NCBI GenBank assembly: GCA_002342545.1
Contig: DDQE01000046.1
Coordinates: 1 to 22,964, forward strand
Source of the DNA: Caryophanales bacterium UBA2450
GTDB taxonomy: Bacteria > Bacillota_I > Bacilli_A > RFN20 > CAG-826
Direction of reading: 5' to 3'
DNA length: 22,964 bases
Shown here piece after piece: positions 1 through 7,054 of this stretch. The position numbers were made by a program, and so were the translations under genes. The first letter of the stretch is position 1, and the number at the start of each line of letters is the position of its first letter. Under the pieces are notes generated by a model. That model worked only from the letters and a program-made list of their open reading frames with translations, had not been told where the DNA came from and made no database searches.

Positions 1-63
1 ATTTGGTGTGCTGCTAGAAAAATAAAAGAAAAGATGAAATATAATTTCAAACACCCCTTTTTG

Positions 64-72
64 TGTTATACT
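64..72 (+). promoter_or_regulatory. Extended -10 promoter of the pheS operon
   Basis: An extended -10 (TG at 64-65, one base, then TATACT at 67-72) lies about 33 bases before the pheS ATG. The best -35 candidate, TTTCAA at 45-50 with 16-bp spacing, is weak, which fits an extended -10 promoter. Transcription would start near 79-80, leaving a leader of about 26 bases with an AGGAA ribosome binding site. No T-box leader fits in that space, although T-boxes often control pheST in Firmicutes. Bases 1-60 hold nothing I can identify. Confidence 0.55.
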
Positions 73-105
73 TTAATGCGATTTGAAAAGTAGGAAATAT
101 TCACC

Positions 106-1155
106 ATGGAAGAAAAGAAAGAAAAAATTAAAATTAGTGAAGTATATTCTGAAGCGATGAATGATATCAAAAGCGTTTTCGGCTTAGATAAACTTCAAGA
201 ACTTAAAGTCAAATACCTCGCTAAAAAAAGTATTATTATGACCCTTTTATCTGGACTAGGAGCCCTTCCACCAGAAGAAAGAAAAGAAGCCGGTCAAGAG
301 CTCAATCAAACTCGAAACGATATTGCAAAATTAATTGAGCAAAAAGAAACAGAGCTTCGTAAAGAAGAACTTGAAAAGAAACTCAAGGAAGAAGAAATTG
401 ATATTTCTTTACCAAGTAGAAATGTTGATGTTGGAGGAGTTAATCCTTTCTATGTCGTCAAAGACGAAATCACCGATATTTTCCTAAATATGGGTTTTGA
501 AGTCGCTGATGGACCAGAAGTGGAAACCGACTTATTCAACTTTGAACTTTTAAATATTCCTAAAGACCATCCTGCTAGAGACATGCAAGATACTTTCTAT
601 ATTTCCGAAAATGTTTTATTAAGAACTCATACCTCTCCAGTTCAAGCTCATACAATGCAAGAGGCAGAAGGTAAACCAATTAGAATTATTTGCCCTGGTA
701 AAACCTATAGAAGAGACGATGATGACGCGACTCATAGTCATCAATTCGCTCAAATTGAAGGTCTTGTTATTGATAAAAATATCAATATTGGACACTTAAA
801 AGCCACATTAGAACTCTTTGTTAAAAAGATGTTTGGAGAAAAGCGAGAAATTAGACTTAGACCATCTTATTTCCCATTTACTGAACCAAGTGTAGAAGTT
901 GATATCACTTGCGCGAATTGTAACGGCAAAGGCTGCTCCATGTGTAAAGGTACAGGCTATATTGAAATCCTTGGTGGAGGTATGGTCCATCCAAATGTTT
1001 TAAAGATGAACGGCTATGACCCTGATGTTTATAGCGGTTTTGCCTTTGGTATTGGTATTGAACGTGTTGCGATATTAAGATACGGAATTGATGATATCCG
1101 TAAGTTCTATCAAAACGATGTGAGATTCCTCCATCAATATAAAAAGAAAGCGTAA
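106..1155 (+). CDS. pheS: Phenylalanine--tRNA ligase alpha subunit
   Basis: PheS is the catalytic subunit of the cytoplasmic (alpha-beta)2 phenylalanyl-tRNA synthetase, which charges tRNA-Phe using ATP. The 349-residue length is normal. Residues 1-90 are a charged coiled-coil arm that contacts tRNA. The rest is the class II core, with motif 2 around TYRRDDDDATHSHQF and motif 3 at GIGIERVAIL near the C-terminus. Four cysteines (269, 272, 277, 280) sit just before EILGGGMVHP, as in Bacillus-type PheS, and look like a small metal-binding loop. An AGGAA ribosome binding site at about 91-95 supports the ATG at 106. pheT follows after 15 bases, so the two subunits are co-expressed. Confidence 0.97.
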   Translation: MEEKKEKIKISEVYSEAMNDIKSVFGLDKLQELKVKYLAKKSIIMTLLSGLGALPPEERKEAGQELNQTRNDIAKLIEQKETELRKEELEKKLKEEEIDISLPSRNVDVGGVNPFYVVKDEITDIFLNMGFEVADGPEVETDLFNFELLNIPKDHPARDMQDTFYISENVLLRTHTSPVQAHTMQEAEGKPIRIICPGKTYRRDDDDATHSHQFAQIEGLVIDKNINIGHLKATLELFVKKMFGEKREIRLRPSYFPFTEPSVEVDITCANCNGKGCSMCKGTGYIEILGGGMVHPNVLKMNGYDPDVYSGFAFGIGIERVAILRYGIDDIRKFYQNDVRFLHQYKKKA

Positions 1156-1170
1156 TAGGAGGAGTTAACT

Positions 1171-3564
1171 ATGTTAGTCAGTTTAAAAAGTGTAAAAAAA
1201 TATGTTGATTTAGGTAACCTCTCCGCTGAAGAAGTTGCTAATGGTTTAACTTTTGCCGGTATTGAAGTAGAAGAAGTTTCTAGACTTGCTAGCGGCACAA
1301 ATTTAGTTATAGGTCATATTCTTGAATGTGAAAAACATCCTGATAGTGATCACCTCCATGTTTTAAAAGTGGATTTAGGTCCTAAATATGGAGTGGAACA
1401 AATCGTGTGTGGCGCTCCTAATGCAAGAGTTGGTTTAAAAGTTATTGTGGCTCGAGTTGGCGCTAAACTCCCTGGAGGAGAAATTAAAAAAGGCGTCATC
1501 CGTGGAGTGGAATCTAATGGAATGTGTTGCTCCTTACTTGAATTAGGAGTGGACGCTAAAAATTTAAGAAAAGAACAAACTGAAGGTATTGAAGAATTGC
1601 CTAGCGATGCTGAAGTTGGTAATGAAGATGTTTTAGGCTATTTAGGATTAGATGATGAAGTTTTGAACTTAAAAGTTCTTGCTAATCGACCAGACTTATT
1701 ATCTTTATATAATGTCGCTAGAGAAATTGGAGCGATCTTCTCTATAGAAGTGAAGATTCCTACTTTTGAAGTAAAAGAGACATTTAAAACTAACTTAAAA
1801 GTTGGTAGTGAGTCTTGGCGATGCTCACAGTTCTCTGGCCGAGAAATTAAAGGAATAAAAATTAAAGAATCACCTAAATTTATGAAAGAATCGCTTTTAG
1901 CGATGGGTGTTAGAAGTATCAATAATATTGTGGATATCGGTAACTATGTGATGTTATTAACTGGTCAACCACTTCATATGTATGACGCGGATAAATTAGA
2001 TAAGGCCGAATTAATCGCTAGAGACGATTTAAGCTCAGACTTTGTCGCTTTAGATGAACAGACTTATAAAGTTGAAAAAGACGACATTGTCATTACATCG
2101 AATAAAAAAGCAATGTGCTTAGGCGGAGTGATGGGGTCTTTGGCCTGTGCGGTTGATGAAAAGAGTACTCGTATTTATATTGAAGCCGCAAGCTTTGATG
2201 GAGCGAGTATCCGTCATACCTCTAATCGACTTGGTTTATCTAGCGAATCGAGCCAAAGATTTGTTAAAGGCACTAATCACTATCAATCGGAAAGTGTGAT
2301 TAACTTTGCCTCATATTTGATTAAAGAATACGCAGAAGGCAAAGAATTCTCTGATATTGTAAAATATCAAAAAGAAGAAAAACCTGTTTCTAGTTTAAAA
2401 TGTCATTATTCTTATATTAATAATCGACTTGGAACAAACTTCTCTAAAGACGAAATTAAAAATGTCTTAAATAGACTCTACTTTAATGTTAGTAAAGAAA
2501 GCGGAGATGAATTTATAGTCTCTATTCCTTCTTTTAGACTTGATGTGACTTGCGAAGCTGATATCTCTGAAGAGGTCATTAGAGTACTTGGCTTTGAAAA
2601 TGTAAAAAGTGAATTACCTCTACTTGACGCGAAAGTTGGAGGTTTATCTCTTGGACAGTCTCGACTTAGAAAAATTAGAGAATATCTTTCTCTTAACGGA
2701 ATAGATGAATGTTTAACTTATTCTTTAGTATCTAAAGAAAATAGTGAAAAATTCAATCTCTTACATGATGAAGAACATTATAAACTTCTTAATCCTCTTA
2801 CTGATGAAAGAGAATATTTTAGAACTCATATTTTATATTCTTTACTTGAATCAGCGTTATATAACGTTAATCGACAAAATAAAGACTTAAAATTATTTGA
2901 AACCTCAAATATGATGTCAACCTCTAGTAGAAGTGAGCACCTCGCTATTGTCTTAGTGGGGCTAGATTATACAAGAGACTTAATGAATAAGATTCCATTT
3001 GATTTCTATCATATGAAGGGTTTAGTAGAAGGCTTATTTACTGTTTTAGGAATTGAAACTAGTAGATATAGATTTGAACGTTATTCTTCTAATAAAGAAG
3101 AATTACATCCAGGTAAATCTGCTAAAATCATTTTCCAAAACGCTCCAATTGGAGTTTTAGGAGAACTTCATCCAGTAGCATTAAAAGCGTTAGGCTTTAA
3201 AACTAATGTTGTGGTTTTAGAAATGAATCTTGAACCATTACTTAACGCGAAAGTATCTTTAAATAAAATGACTCCTATTTCTAAATTCCCTACTGTTAGT
3301 AGAGACTTAGCTATGCTAGTAAATAAGAAAGTTTCTGCTTCTGAAATTATTAAAGTGATTAAAACTAGCGGAAAAGGTTTAGTGAAAGAAGCCAGAATAT
3401 TTGATATTTACGAAGGTAGTAACATTGATGAAGACCTTAAGAGTGTCGCTGTAAATATTGTCTTTGGTAAAGAAGAAACCTTAACCGATAAAGAGATTAA
3501 CGATACTTTAGATAAGATTAAATACGAATTAGCAAAAACTCTAAATGTAAGTTTAAGAATGTAA
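1171..3564 (+). CDS. pheT: Phenylalanine--tRNA ligase beta subunit
   Basis: PheT is the large partner of PheS; it binds tRNA and carries the editing site that hydrolyses Tyr-tRNA(Phe). At 797 residues it is full length. Domains in order: an EMAP/Arc1p-like tRNA-binding domain at about 40-150 (motif ECEKHPDSDHLHV), the B3/B4 editing domain at about 210-370, the B5 domain at about 400-475, a catalytically inactive synthetase-like core, and the ferredoxin-fold anticodon-binding (FDX-ACB) domain at about 700-797, starting near ISKFPTVSRDLAM. A strong ribosome binding site (AGGAGG) precedes the ATG. The gene is co-transcribed with pheS upstream and yceD downstream (1-base gap). Confidence 0.97.
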   Translation: MLVSLKSVKKYVDLGNLSAEEVANGLTFAGIEVEEVSRLASGTNLVIGHILECEKHPDSDHLHVLKVDLGPKYGVEQIVCGAPNARVGLKVIVARVGAKLPGGEIKKGVIRGVESNGMCCSLLELGVDAKNLRKEQTEGIEELPSDAEVGNEDVLGYLGLDDEVLNLKVLANRPDLLSLYNVAREIGAIFSIEVKIPTFEVKETFKTNLKVGSESWRCSQFSGREIKGIKIKESPKFMKESLLAMGVRSINNIVDIGNYVMLLTGQPLHMYDADKLDKAELIARDDLSSDFVALDEQTYKVEKDDIVITSNKKAMCLGGVMGSLACAVDEKSTRIYIEAASFDGASIRHTSNRLGLSSESSQRFVKGTNHYQSESVINFASYLIKEYAEGKEFSDIVKYQKEEKPVSSLKCHYSYINNRLGTNFSKDEIKNVLNRLYFNVSKESGDEFIVSIPSFRLDVTCEADISEEVIRVLGFENVKSELPLLDAKVGGLSLGQSRLRKIREYLSLNGIDECLTYSLVSKENSEKFNLLHDEEHYKLLNPLTDEREYFRTHILYSLLESALYNVNRQNKDLKLFETSNMMSTSSRSEHLAIVLVGLDYTRDLMNKIPFDFYHMKGLVEGLFTVLGIETSRYRFERYSSNKEELHPGKSAKIIFQNAPIGVLGELHPVALKALGFKTNVVVLEMNLEPLLNAKVSLNKMTPISKFPTVSRDLAMLVNKKVSASEIIKVIKTSGKGLVKEARIFDIYEGSNIDEDLKSVAVNIVFGKEETLTDKEINDTLDKIKYELAKTLNVSLRM

Positions 3565-3565
3565 T

Positions 3566-4051
3566 ATGCAGATTAGTCGATTTAATTTTCAAAATAATGT
3601 TTTAGAACTTGAAGATGATATCGACTTTTCTAGTGCCGAACTAGATCAAAATCATCTTCGTAAAATTGAAAATACCCATGTGAAAGTTATCGCTCACGAA
3701 TACGATGATTTAATCACTATGGATATTAGCGTGGAGTGCGATATTATTGGAGTATGTTCTTATACTTTAGAAGATGTTCCATTACACTTAAAATTCAAAG
3801 ATTCATTAGAATTTTCTAATGAAATAGAAGATGATGAAGATATCTTTTTTGAGCCAAAACCGATCTTTGATTTAGACCCATATATCTTAGGATTAATCAT
3901 TGCTAGTACCCCAACTAAAATAGTGAAAAAGGGAGCAAAACTTCCTAGTAGTGGAGTAGGCTATCGAGTACTTAGCGAAGAAGATTATCAAAAAGAAAAA
4001 GCGGAGAAAAAAGATCCGCGCTGGGCAAAATTAGACGATATCAAATTATAA
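3566..4051 (+). CDS. yceD: YceD/DUF177 family protein
   Basis: This is a 161-residue DUF177 (YceD) protein. The family is linked to 23S rRNA and large-subunit accumulation and normally sits directly before rpmF (ribosomal protein L32). The family signature is the central cysteine block (CDIIGVCSYTLEDVPLHL, about residues 56-75) followed by an acidic stretch and the C-terminal tail DPRWAKLDDIKL, which closely resembles the usual DPR.AKL ending. The ATG comes one base after the pheT stop with no clear ribosome binding site, so translational coupling to pheT is likely. Unusually, no rpmF follows: a terminator overlaps the stop codon instead. The family call is fairly secure; the exact function is known only from the family. 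Confidence 0.8.
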   Translation: MQISRFNFQNNVLELEDDIDFSSAELDQNHLRKIENTHVKVIAHEYDDLITMDISVECDIIGVCSYTLEDVPLHLKFKDSLEFSNEIEDDEDIFFEPKPIFDLDPYILGLIIASTPTKIVKKGAKLPSSGVGYRVLSEEDYQKEKAEKKDPRWAKLDDIKL

Positions 4052-4075
4052 TGAGGCGTTGTCCTCATTTTATTT
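4050..4075 (+). terminator. Rho-independent terminator of the pheS-pheT-yceD operon
   Basis: A 7-bp stem (AATGAGG, 4050-4056, with CCTCATT, 4063-4069) encloses a six-base loop and is followed by a T-rich run. It begins inside the yceD stop codon and separates this operon from the mraZ promoter at 4097. Confidence 0.8.
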
Positions 4076-4096
4076 TATAAATTTTTAAATTCTTTA

Positions 4097-4125
4097 TTGT
4101 CATCTTTTTGTCATGACTATATAAT
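4097..4125 (+). promoter_or_regulatory. Promoter of the mraZ division operon
   Basis: TTGTCA (4097-4102), an exact 17-bp spacer and TATAAT (4120-4125) form the best sigma-A promoter in the window. Transcription should start near 4132, at the beginning of the first MraZ box. A second TTGTCA (4108-4113) lies too close to the -10 to serve with it. Confidence 0.85.
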
Positions 4126-4130
4126 GTAGT

Positions 4131-4160
4131 CAAGTGGTAAAAAGTGGTAGAAAGTGGTAA
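4131..4160 (+). promoter_or_regulatory. Triple MraZ operator (three 10-bp direct repeats)
   Basis: Three tandem copies of AAAGTGGTA with an exact 10-bp period (4131-4140, 4141-4150, 4151-4160; the first has C in place of the first A) fill the space between the transcription start and the mraZ ATG. MraZ is known to bind short G-rich direct repeats spaced one helical turn apart in front of its own gene (TGGG-type in Escherichia coli, AAAGTG-type in mycoplasmas), so this is the expected autoregulatory operator. Because the boxes are transcribed, they also form almost the whole 5' leader. GAAAG at 4150-4154, part of the third box, is the only plausible ribosome binding site for the ATG at 4163. 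Confidence 0.85.
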
Positions 4161-4162
4161 AC

Positions 4163-4600
4163 ATGTTTTTTGGACACTATGAACATTCTCTAGATGACAA
4201 AGGTAGACTCTTATTACCTCGTAAAATTAAAGAAGAATTAAAAGAAAATTCTCCTTTATATGTTTTAAAGGGTTTTGAAGGCTGTTTATCAGTATATAGA
4301 GAAGCTGAATTCTTAAAATTAACCGCTGAATGCGAAAAGATTTCTTTTAATAAAAAGAATGCTCGAGATTATTTAAGAACTGTCTTAAGTAGTGTGATCG
4401 AACTTCCGATTGATAAAGTTAATCGTATTCAACTTCCAAAAGACGTATTATCTAGATTCCACATCACTAAAAACGTCACCATTATTGGAGTAGGTGATCA
4501 CTTCGAAATCTGGGATAGCGAAGCATATAACAAATATGAAGTAGAAGTCTCCTCTAGATTTGAAAGTATTGCTGAATCATTAGGAAAAGAAGATGAGTGA
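4163..4600 (+). CDS. mraZ: Transcriptional regulator MraZ
   Basis: MraZ is a DNA-binding regulator that opens division (dcw) clusters and controls its own operon. At 145 residues the size is typical. Two AbrB/SpoVT-like swapped-hairpin domains are visible: GHYEHSLDDKGRLLLP near the start and LPIDKVNRIQLPKDV in the second half, the familiar paired D-x-KGR / N-R-hydrophobic-x-LP signatures. I chose the ATG at 4163 over an in-frame GTG at 4154 because family members begin M-F-x-G-x-Y-x-H, the GTG lies inside the third operator repeat, and GAAAG is 8 bases upstream of the ATG. The C-terminus overlaps rsmH by 8 bases, and the gene ends in TGA. Confidence 0.95.
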   Translation: MFFGHYEHSLDDKGRLLLPRKIKEELKENSPLYVLKGFEGCLSVYREAEFLKLTAECEKISFNKKNARDYLRTVLSSVIELPIDKVNRIQLPKDVLSRFHITKNVTIIGVGDHFEIWDSEAYNKYEVEVSSRFESIAESLGKEDE

Positions 4601-5525
4601 AGTTAAACATATCCCGGTTTTATTAAATGAAACTATAGAGGGATTAAATATTAAACCTAATGGCATTTATGTTGACTTAACTCTAGGAAGAGCTGGTCAT
4701 AGTAGTGAAATCCTTAAAAGATTAAATAAAGACGGACTCTTAATTGGCGTAGATCAAGATAAAGAGGCTATTGAAGAATCTGATAAGAGATTAAGCAAAA
4801 TCGCTTCCAATTACAAATTAGTGAAATCTAATTTCGTAAATTTCGAAGATATATTAACGTCATTAAATATCGACAAAGTCGATGGAGTGTTAATGGATTT
4901 AGGAGTAAGTTCTCCTCAATTTGATGAAAGTAGTAGAGGCTTCTCCTATCGATACGACGCTCCACTAGACATGAGAATGGATGTCGAGCAAAAGCTCACT
5001 GCTAAAGAAGTAATTAATACTTATCCCGAAGCAGAATTAAGAAAAATATTCTACGAATATGGAGAAGATAAATATTCCGCTTCCATTGCTCATAACATCG
5101 TTAAAAGTAGAGCGGTTAAACCAATAGAAACAACATTCGAATTAGTGGACATTATTAAAAGAAGTAAGCCTGCTAAAGAATTAAAGAAAGTTGGTCATCC
5201 TGCTAAACAAATCTTCCAGGCATTAAGAATTGAAGTAAATAACGAACTTAACGTCTTAAAAGAAACATTAGGCCAAGTTGTTAATCATCTTAATAGCGGT
5301 GGACGACTTGCCGTTATTACCTTCCACAGTTTAGAAGATAAAATTGTTAAAAAACTCTTTAAAGAGTTAACAGTAGTGGAAGGAAATAGAACTAACTTCC
5401 CATTAGTGACAGAAGAAAAAGATTATATTCTCATTACTAGAAAAGGAATTAGACCAAGCGAAAATGAACTAGAAAATAATCATCGTTCCGCAAGTAGTAC
5501 CTTAAGAATCATCGAAAAGAAATAA
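4593..5525 (+). CDS. rsmH: 16S rRNA (cytosine(1402)-N4)-methyltransferase
   Basis: RsmH (MraW) transfers a methyl group from S-adenosylmethionine to N4 of C1402 in 16S rRNA, in the decoding centre of the small subunit. The 310-residue protein has the family landmarks: HIPVLLNET at the N-terminus, the SAM-binding loop YVDLTLGRAGHS, VDGVLMDLGVSSPQ, the long inserted helical domain, and the C-terminal LAVITFHSLEDKIVK followed by RKGIRPSENELENN.RS. Its ATG overlaps the mraZ stop by 8 bases, with AGGAAAAG upstream inside mraZ, so the two are translationally coupled. It is the second gene of the reduced division cluster. Confidence 0.96.
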   Translation: MSEVKHIPVLLNETIEGLNIKPNGIYVDLTLGRAGHSSEILKRLNKDGLLIGVDQDKEAIEESDKRLSKIASNYKLVKSNFVNFEDILTSLNIDKVDGVLMDLGVSSPQFDESSRGFSYRYDAPLDMRMDVEQKLTAKEVINTYPEAELRKIFYEYGEDKYSASIAHNIVKSRAVKPIETTFELVDIIKRSKPAKELKKVGHPAKQIFQALRIEVNNELNVLKETLGQVVNHLNSGGRLAVITFHSLEDKIVKKLFKELTVVEGNRTNFPLVTEEKDYILITRKGIRPSENELENNHRSASSTLRIIEKK

Positions 5526-5539
5526 GAAAGGAGAATTTT

Positions 5540-5782
5540 ATGGTTAGAAAAAACAAGCTTTATAAACATCATAAATCTAAAGCGTTTTTCCTTATCCGTA
5601 ATTTTTCCTTTGTTTTCTTAGGCTTAATTGGTGTGGGAGTAGGAGTTACAGTTCCAACCTACATCGCCTCTACTAAAAGCGAGCAAGTTCCTTTAAAAGC
5701 GGACTATGATGAATCTCAAAAGGAAGACGATAAAGTAGAGCAAGAAGAAAACGTTGAACCTAAAGAGCTATTACAGTATTAA
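5540..5782 (+). CDS. Small single-pass membrane protein in the ftsL position
   Basis: This is an 80-residue protein with a strong ribosome binding site (AAGGAG). The first 20 residues are rich in Lys, Arg and His. Residues about 21-43 form one hydrophobic transmembrane segment (FSFVFLGLIGVGVGVTVPTY). The C-terminal 35 residues are strongly acidic. By the positive-inside rule the N-terminus is cytoplasmic and the acidic tail is outside. Position (after rsmH, before ftsA/ftsZ) and topology match FtsL. However, FtsL has a periplasmic leucine-zipper coiled coil and this tail is short, acidic and not heptad-patterned. It could be a highly diverged FtsL, a membrane anchor for the neighbouring FtsA-like protein, or something specific to this lineage. 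I cannot assign a function. Confidence 0.75.
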   Translation: MVRKNKLYKHHKSKAFFLIRNFSFVFLGLIGVGVGVTVPTYIASTKSEQVPLKADYDESQKEDDKVEQEENVEPKELLQY

Positions 5783-5800
5783 AAAAATACACACTTTCAA

Positions 5801-5841
5801 ATTAACAAAATATTGTTAATGTGAATTAACTAATGTAGAAT
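5801..5841 (+). promoter_or_regulatory. Internal promoter with overlapping palindromic operator before the ftsA-like gene
   Basis: TTGTTA (5813-5818), a 17-bp spacer and TAGAAT (5836-5841) make a credible promoter. The -35 lies inside an 8-bp inverted repeat, ATTAACAA / TTGTTAAT (5801-5820, 4-base centre). The right arm pairs again with ATTAAC at 5825-5830 (GTTAAT-GTGA-ATTAAC). Three alternating ATTAAC half-sites thus cover the -35 and spacer, as a repressor site would. The -10 ends only 7 bases before the ATG. I do not know which regulator would bind. Confidence 0.6.
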
Positions 5842-5848
5842 AGAGGGC

Positions 5849-7042
5849 ATGAAAGAAACAACATGCGCTTTAGAAATATCTCATAAATTTATTAAAATTG
5901 TTTTTGGTTATGTCCAAGATAATCAAGTAATAGTGACTTTCGTTAAGAAGATTCCTATTAATCACGCTGTTGAATCTGGAGCGATTAAAGATCGCGCTTT
6001 GATTATCAAAGAATTAAGCAAGAACAATCCAGTGATGGATGAATCTTTACATTTCTCGCATCTATTAGATGATGCGGTTTTAGTTTTACCACCTTATGGC
6101 TTAGAAATATATGAAACTACTCAATACACTTCAGTAATTTCTCCAGAGAAGGTTGTTGGTGAATTAGATGTAAAAAACATCTATAACATTATTAGGAATA
6201 AGAAATTACCAATCGATAATGAATTAATCGATATTATTCCTGATTCATTTATGCTTGATAATGGAAATAGATACGCACTTCCTCCAATTGGAAAAGAAAG
6301 TAGTGCGATTACAGTTCACGCTAAAGTTCATACTCTTCCTAAAAGAATTAATGAAGAGCATACATCGTGTTTGGTTGATAGTAACATCAAAGTTAATAGA
6401 AGAGTCGTCTCTCCATTCGCTATTAGCGAATTATTAGCAACATATCCTGATATCCCTGCTACTTATTTTTTAGTGGATATGGGAGCAAGTAGCACCACGA
6501 TTTCTTTAGTGGATAATTATCAAATATTTGCGACACGTAGCTTCTCGTGGGGTGGAGATAATATCACTAATAGCATTGTTACTAGCTTTAATATCTCAGA
6601 AAGTGAAGCGGAGAAGATTAAAATCTTGTATGGCTTAGATAAAAGAGAAATGCACTTTGATTATGCAGTGAGTAAGATTCAAACTCCTTTAGGAGAAGAA
6701 AGCTGTGGAGTTAAAGCATTAAACCAAATTATTGAAAAAGAATTAGCCTCATTTATTAATATGTTCAATCTTGGAAAAGAACAACTAGTAAATGCTTATA
6801 ACATTGATGATCCAGATAATATGCCAGTCATCTTTATTGGTGGAGGATCACAATTAAGAGGATTAAAAGGATATTTCAACACTAATCTTAAAAATAAGAA
6901 TTTTAAATTCTTAAAAGTGAAGACTATTGGAGCAAGAGACCCATCTCTAATTAGTTTACTAGGAGCAATTCTCGTCAATAAAAAATATCCAGTGAAAAGA
7001 AATGAAAATTCTTCTCAAGTCAAAGTGACTAGAGATGAATAG
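5849..7042 (+). CDS. FtsA-like actin-fold division protein
   Basis: This 397-residue protein lies immediately before ftsZ, where FtsA belongs; FtsA is an actin-like ATPase that ties FtsZ filaments to the membrane. Similarity is confined to the actin-fold signatures: a second phosphate loop VDMGASSTTIS with Asp210 and Gly212, and the adenosine motif FIGGGSQLRGL with Gly331-333. The first phosphate loop is degenerate: EISHKFIKIVFG replaces the usual DxGxxxxK, with Glu for Asp and no glycine. The C-terminus is a charged tail (KRNENSSQVKVTRDE) rather than the amphipathic membrane-targeting helix of FtsA. Mycoplasma clusters carry a comparably divergent gene at this position. The only SD-like stretch, GAGGG, is one base from the ATG. 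ftsZ follows after 12 bases. A divergent FtsA is my best call, with PilM-like or a lineage-specific actin-like protein possible. Confidence 0.75.
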   Translation: MKETTCALEISHKFIKIVFGYVQDNQVIVTFVKKIPINHAVESGAIKDRALIIKELSKNNPVMDESLHFSHLLDDAVLVLPPYGLEIYETTQYTSVISPEKVVGELDVKNIYNIIRNKKLPIDNELIDIIPDSFMLDNGNRYALPPIGKESSAITVHAKVHTLPKRINEEHTSCLVDSNIKVNRRVVSPFAISELLATYPDIPATYFLVDMGASSTTISLVDNYQIFATRSFSWGGDNITNSIVTSFNISESEAEKIKILYGLDKREMHFDYAVSKIQTPLGEESCGVKALNQIIEKELASFINMFNLGKEQLVNAYNIDDPDNMPVIFIGGGSQLRGLKGYFNTNLKNKNFKFLKVKTIGARDPSLISLLGAILVNKKYPVKRNENSSQVKVTRDE

Positions 7043-7054
7043 GGAGGACAATAT

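Noticed and set aside
1..105. T-box leader upstream of pheS
   Set aside because: Only about 26 bases of leader separate the predicted start site from the ATG, with no specifier hairpin, T-box sequence or terminator.
1638..1922. 94-codon minus-strand frame inside pheT
   Set aside because: It is fully covered by conserved PheT sequence, with no start signal and no recognisable protein features.
4154..4162. GTG start for mraZ, nine bases upstream
   Set aside because: The GTG is part of the third MraZ box. It would use up the only ribosome binding site and add three residues not found in MraZ proteins.
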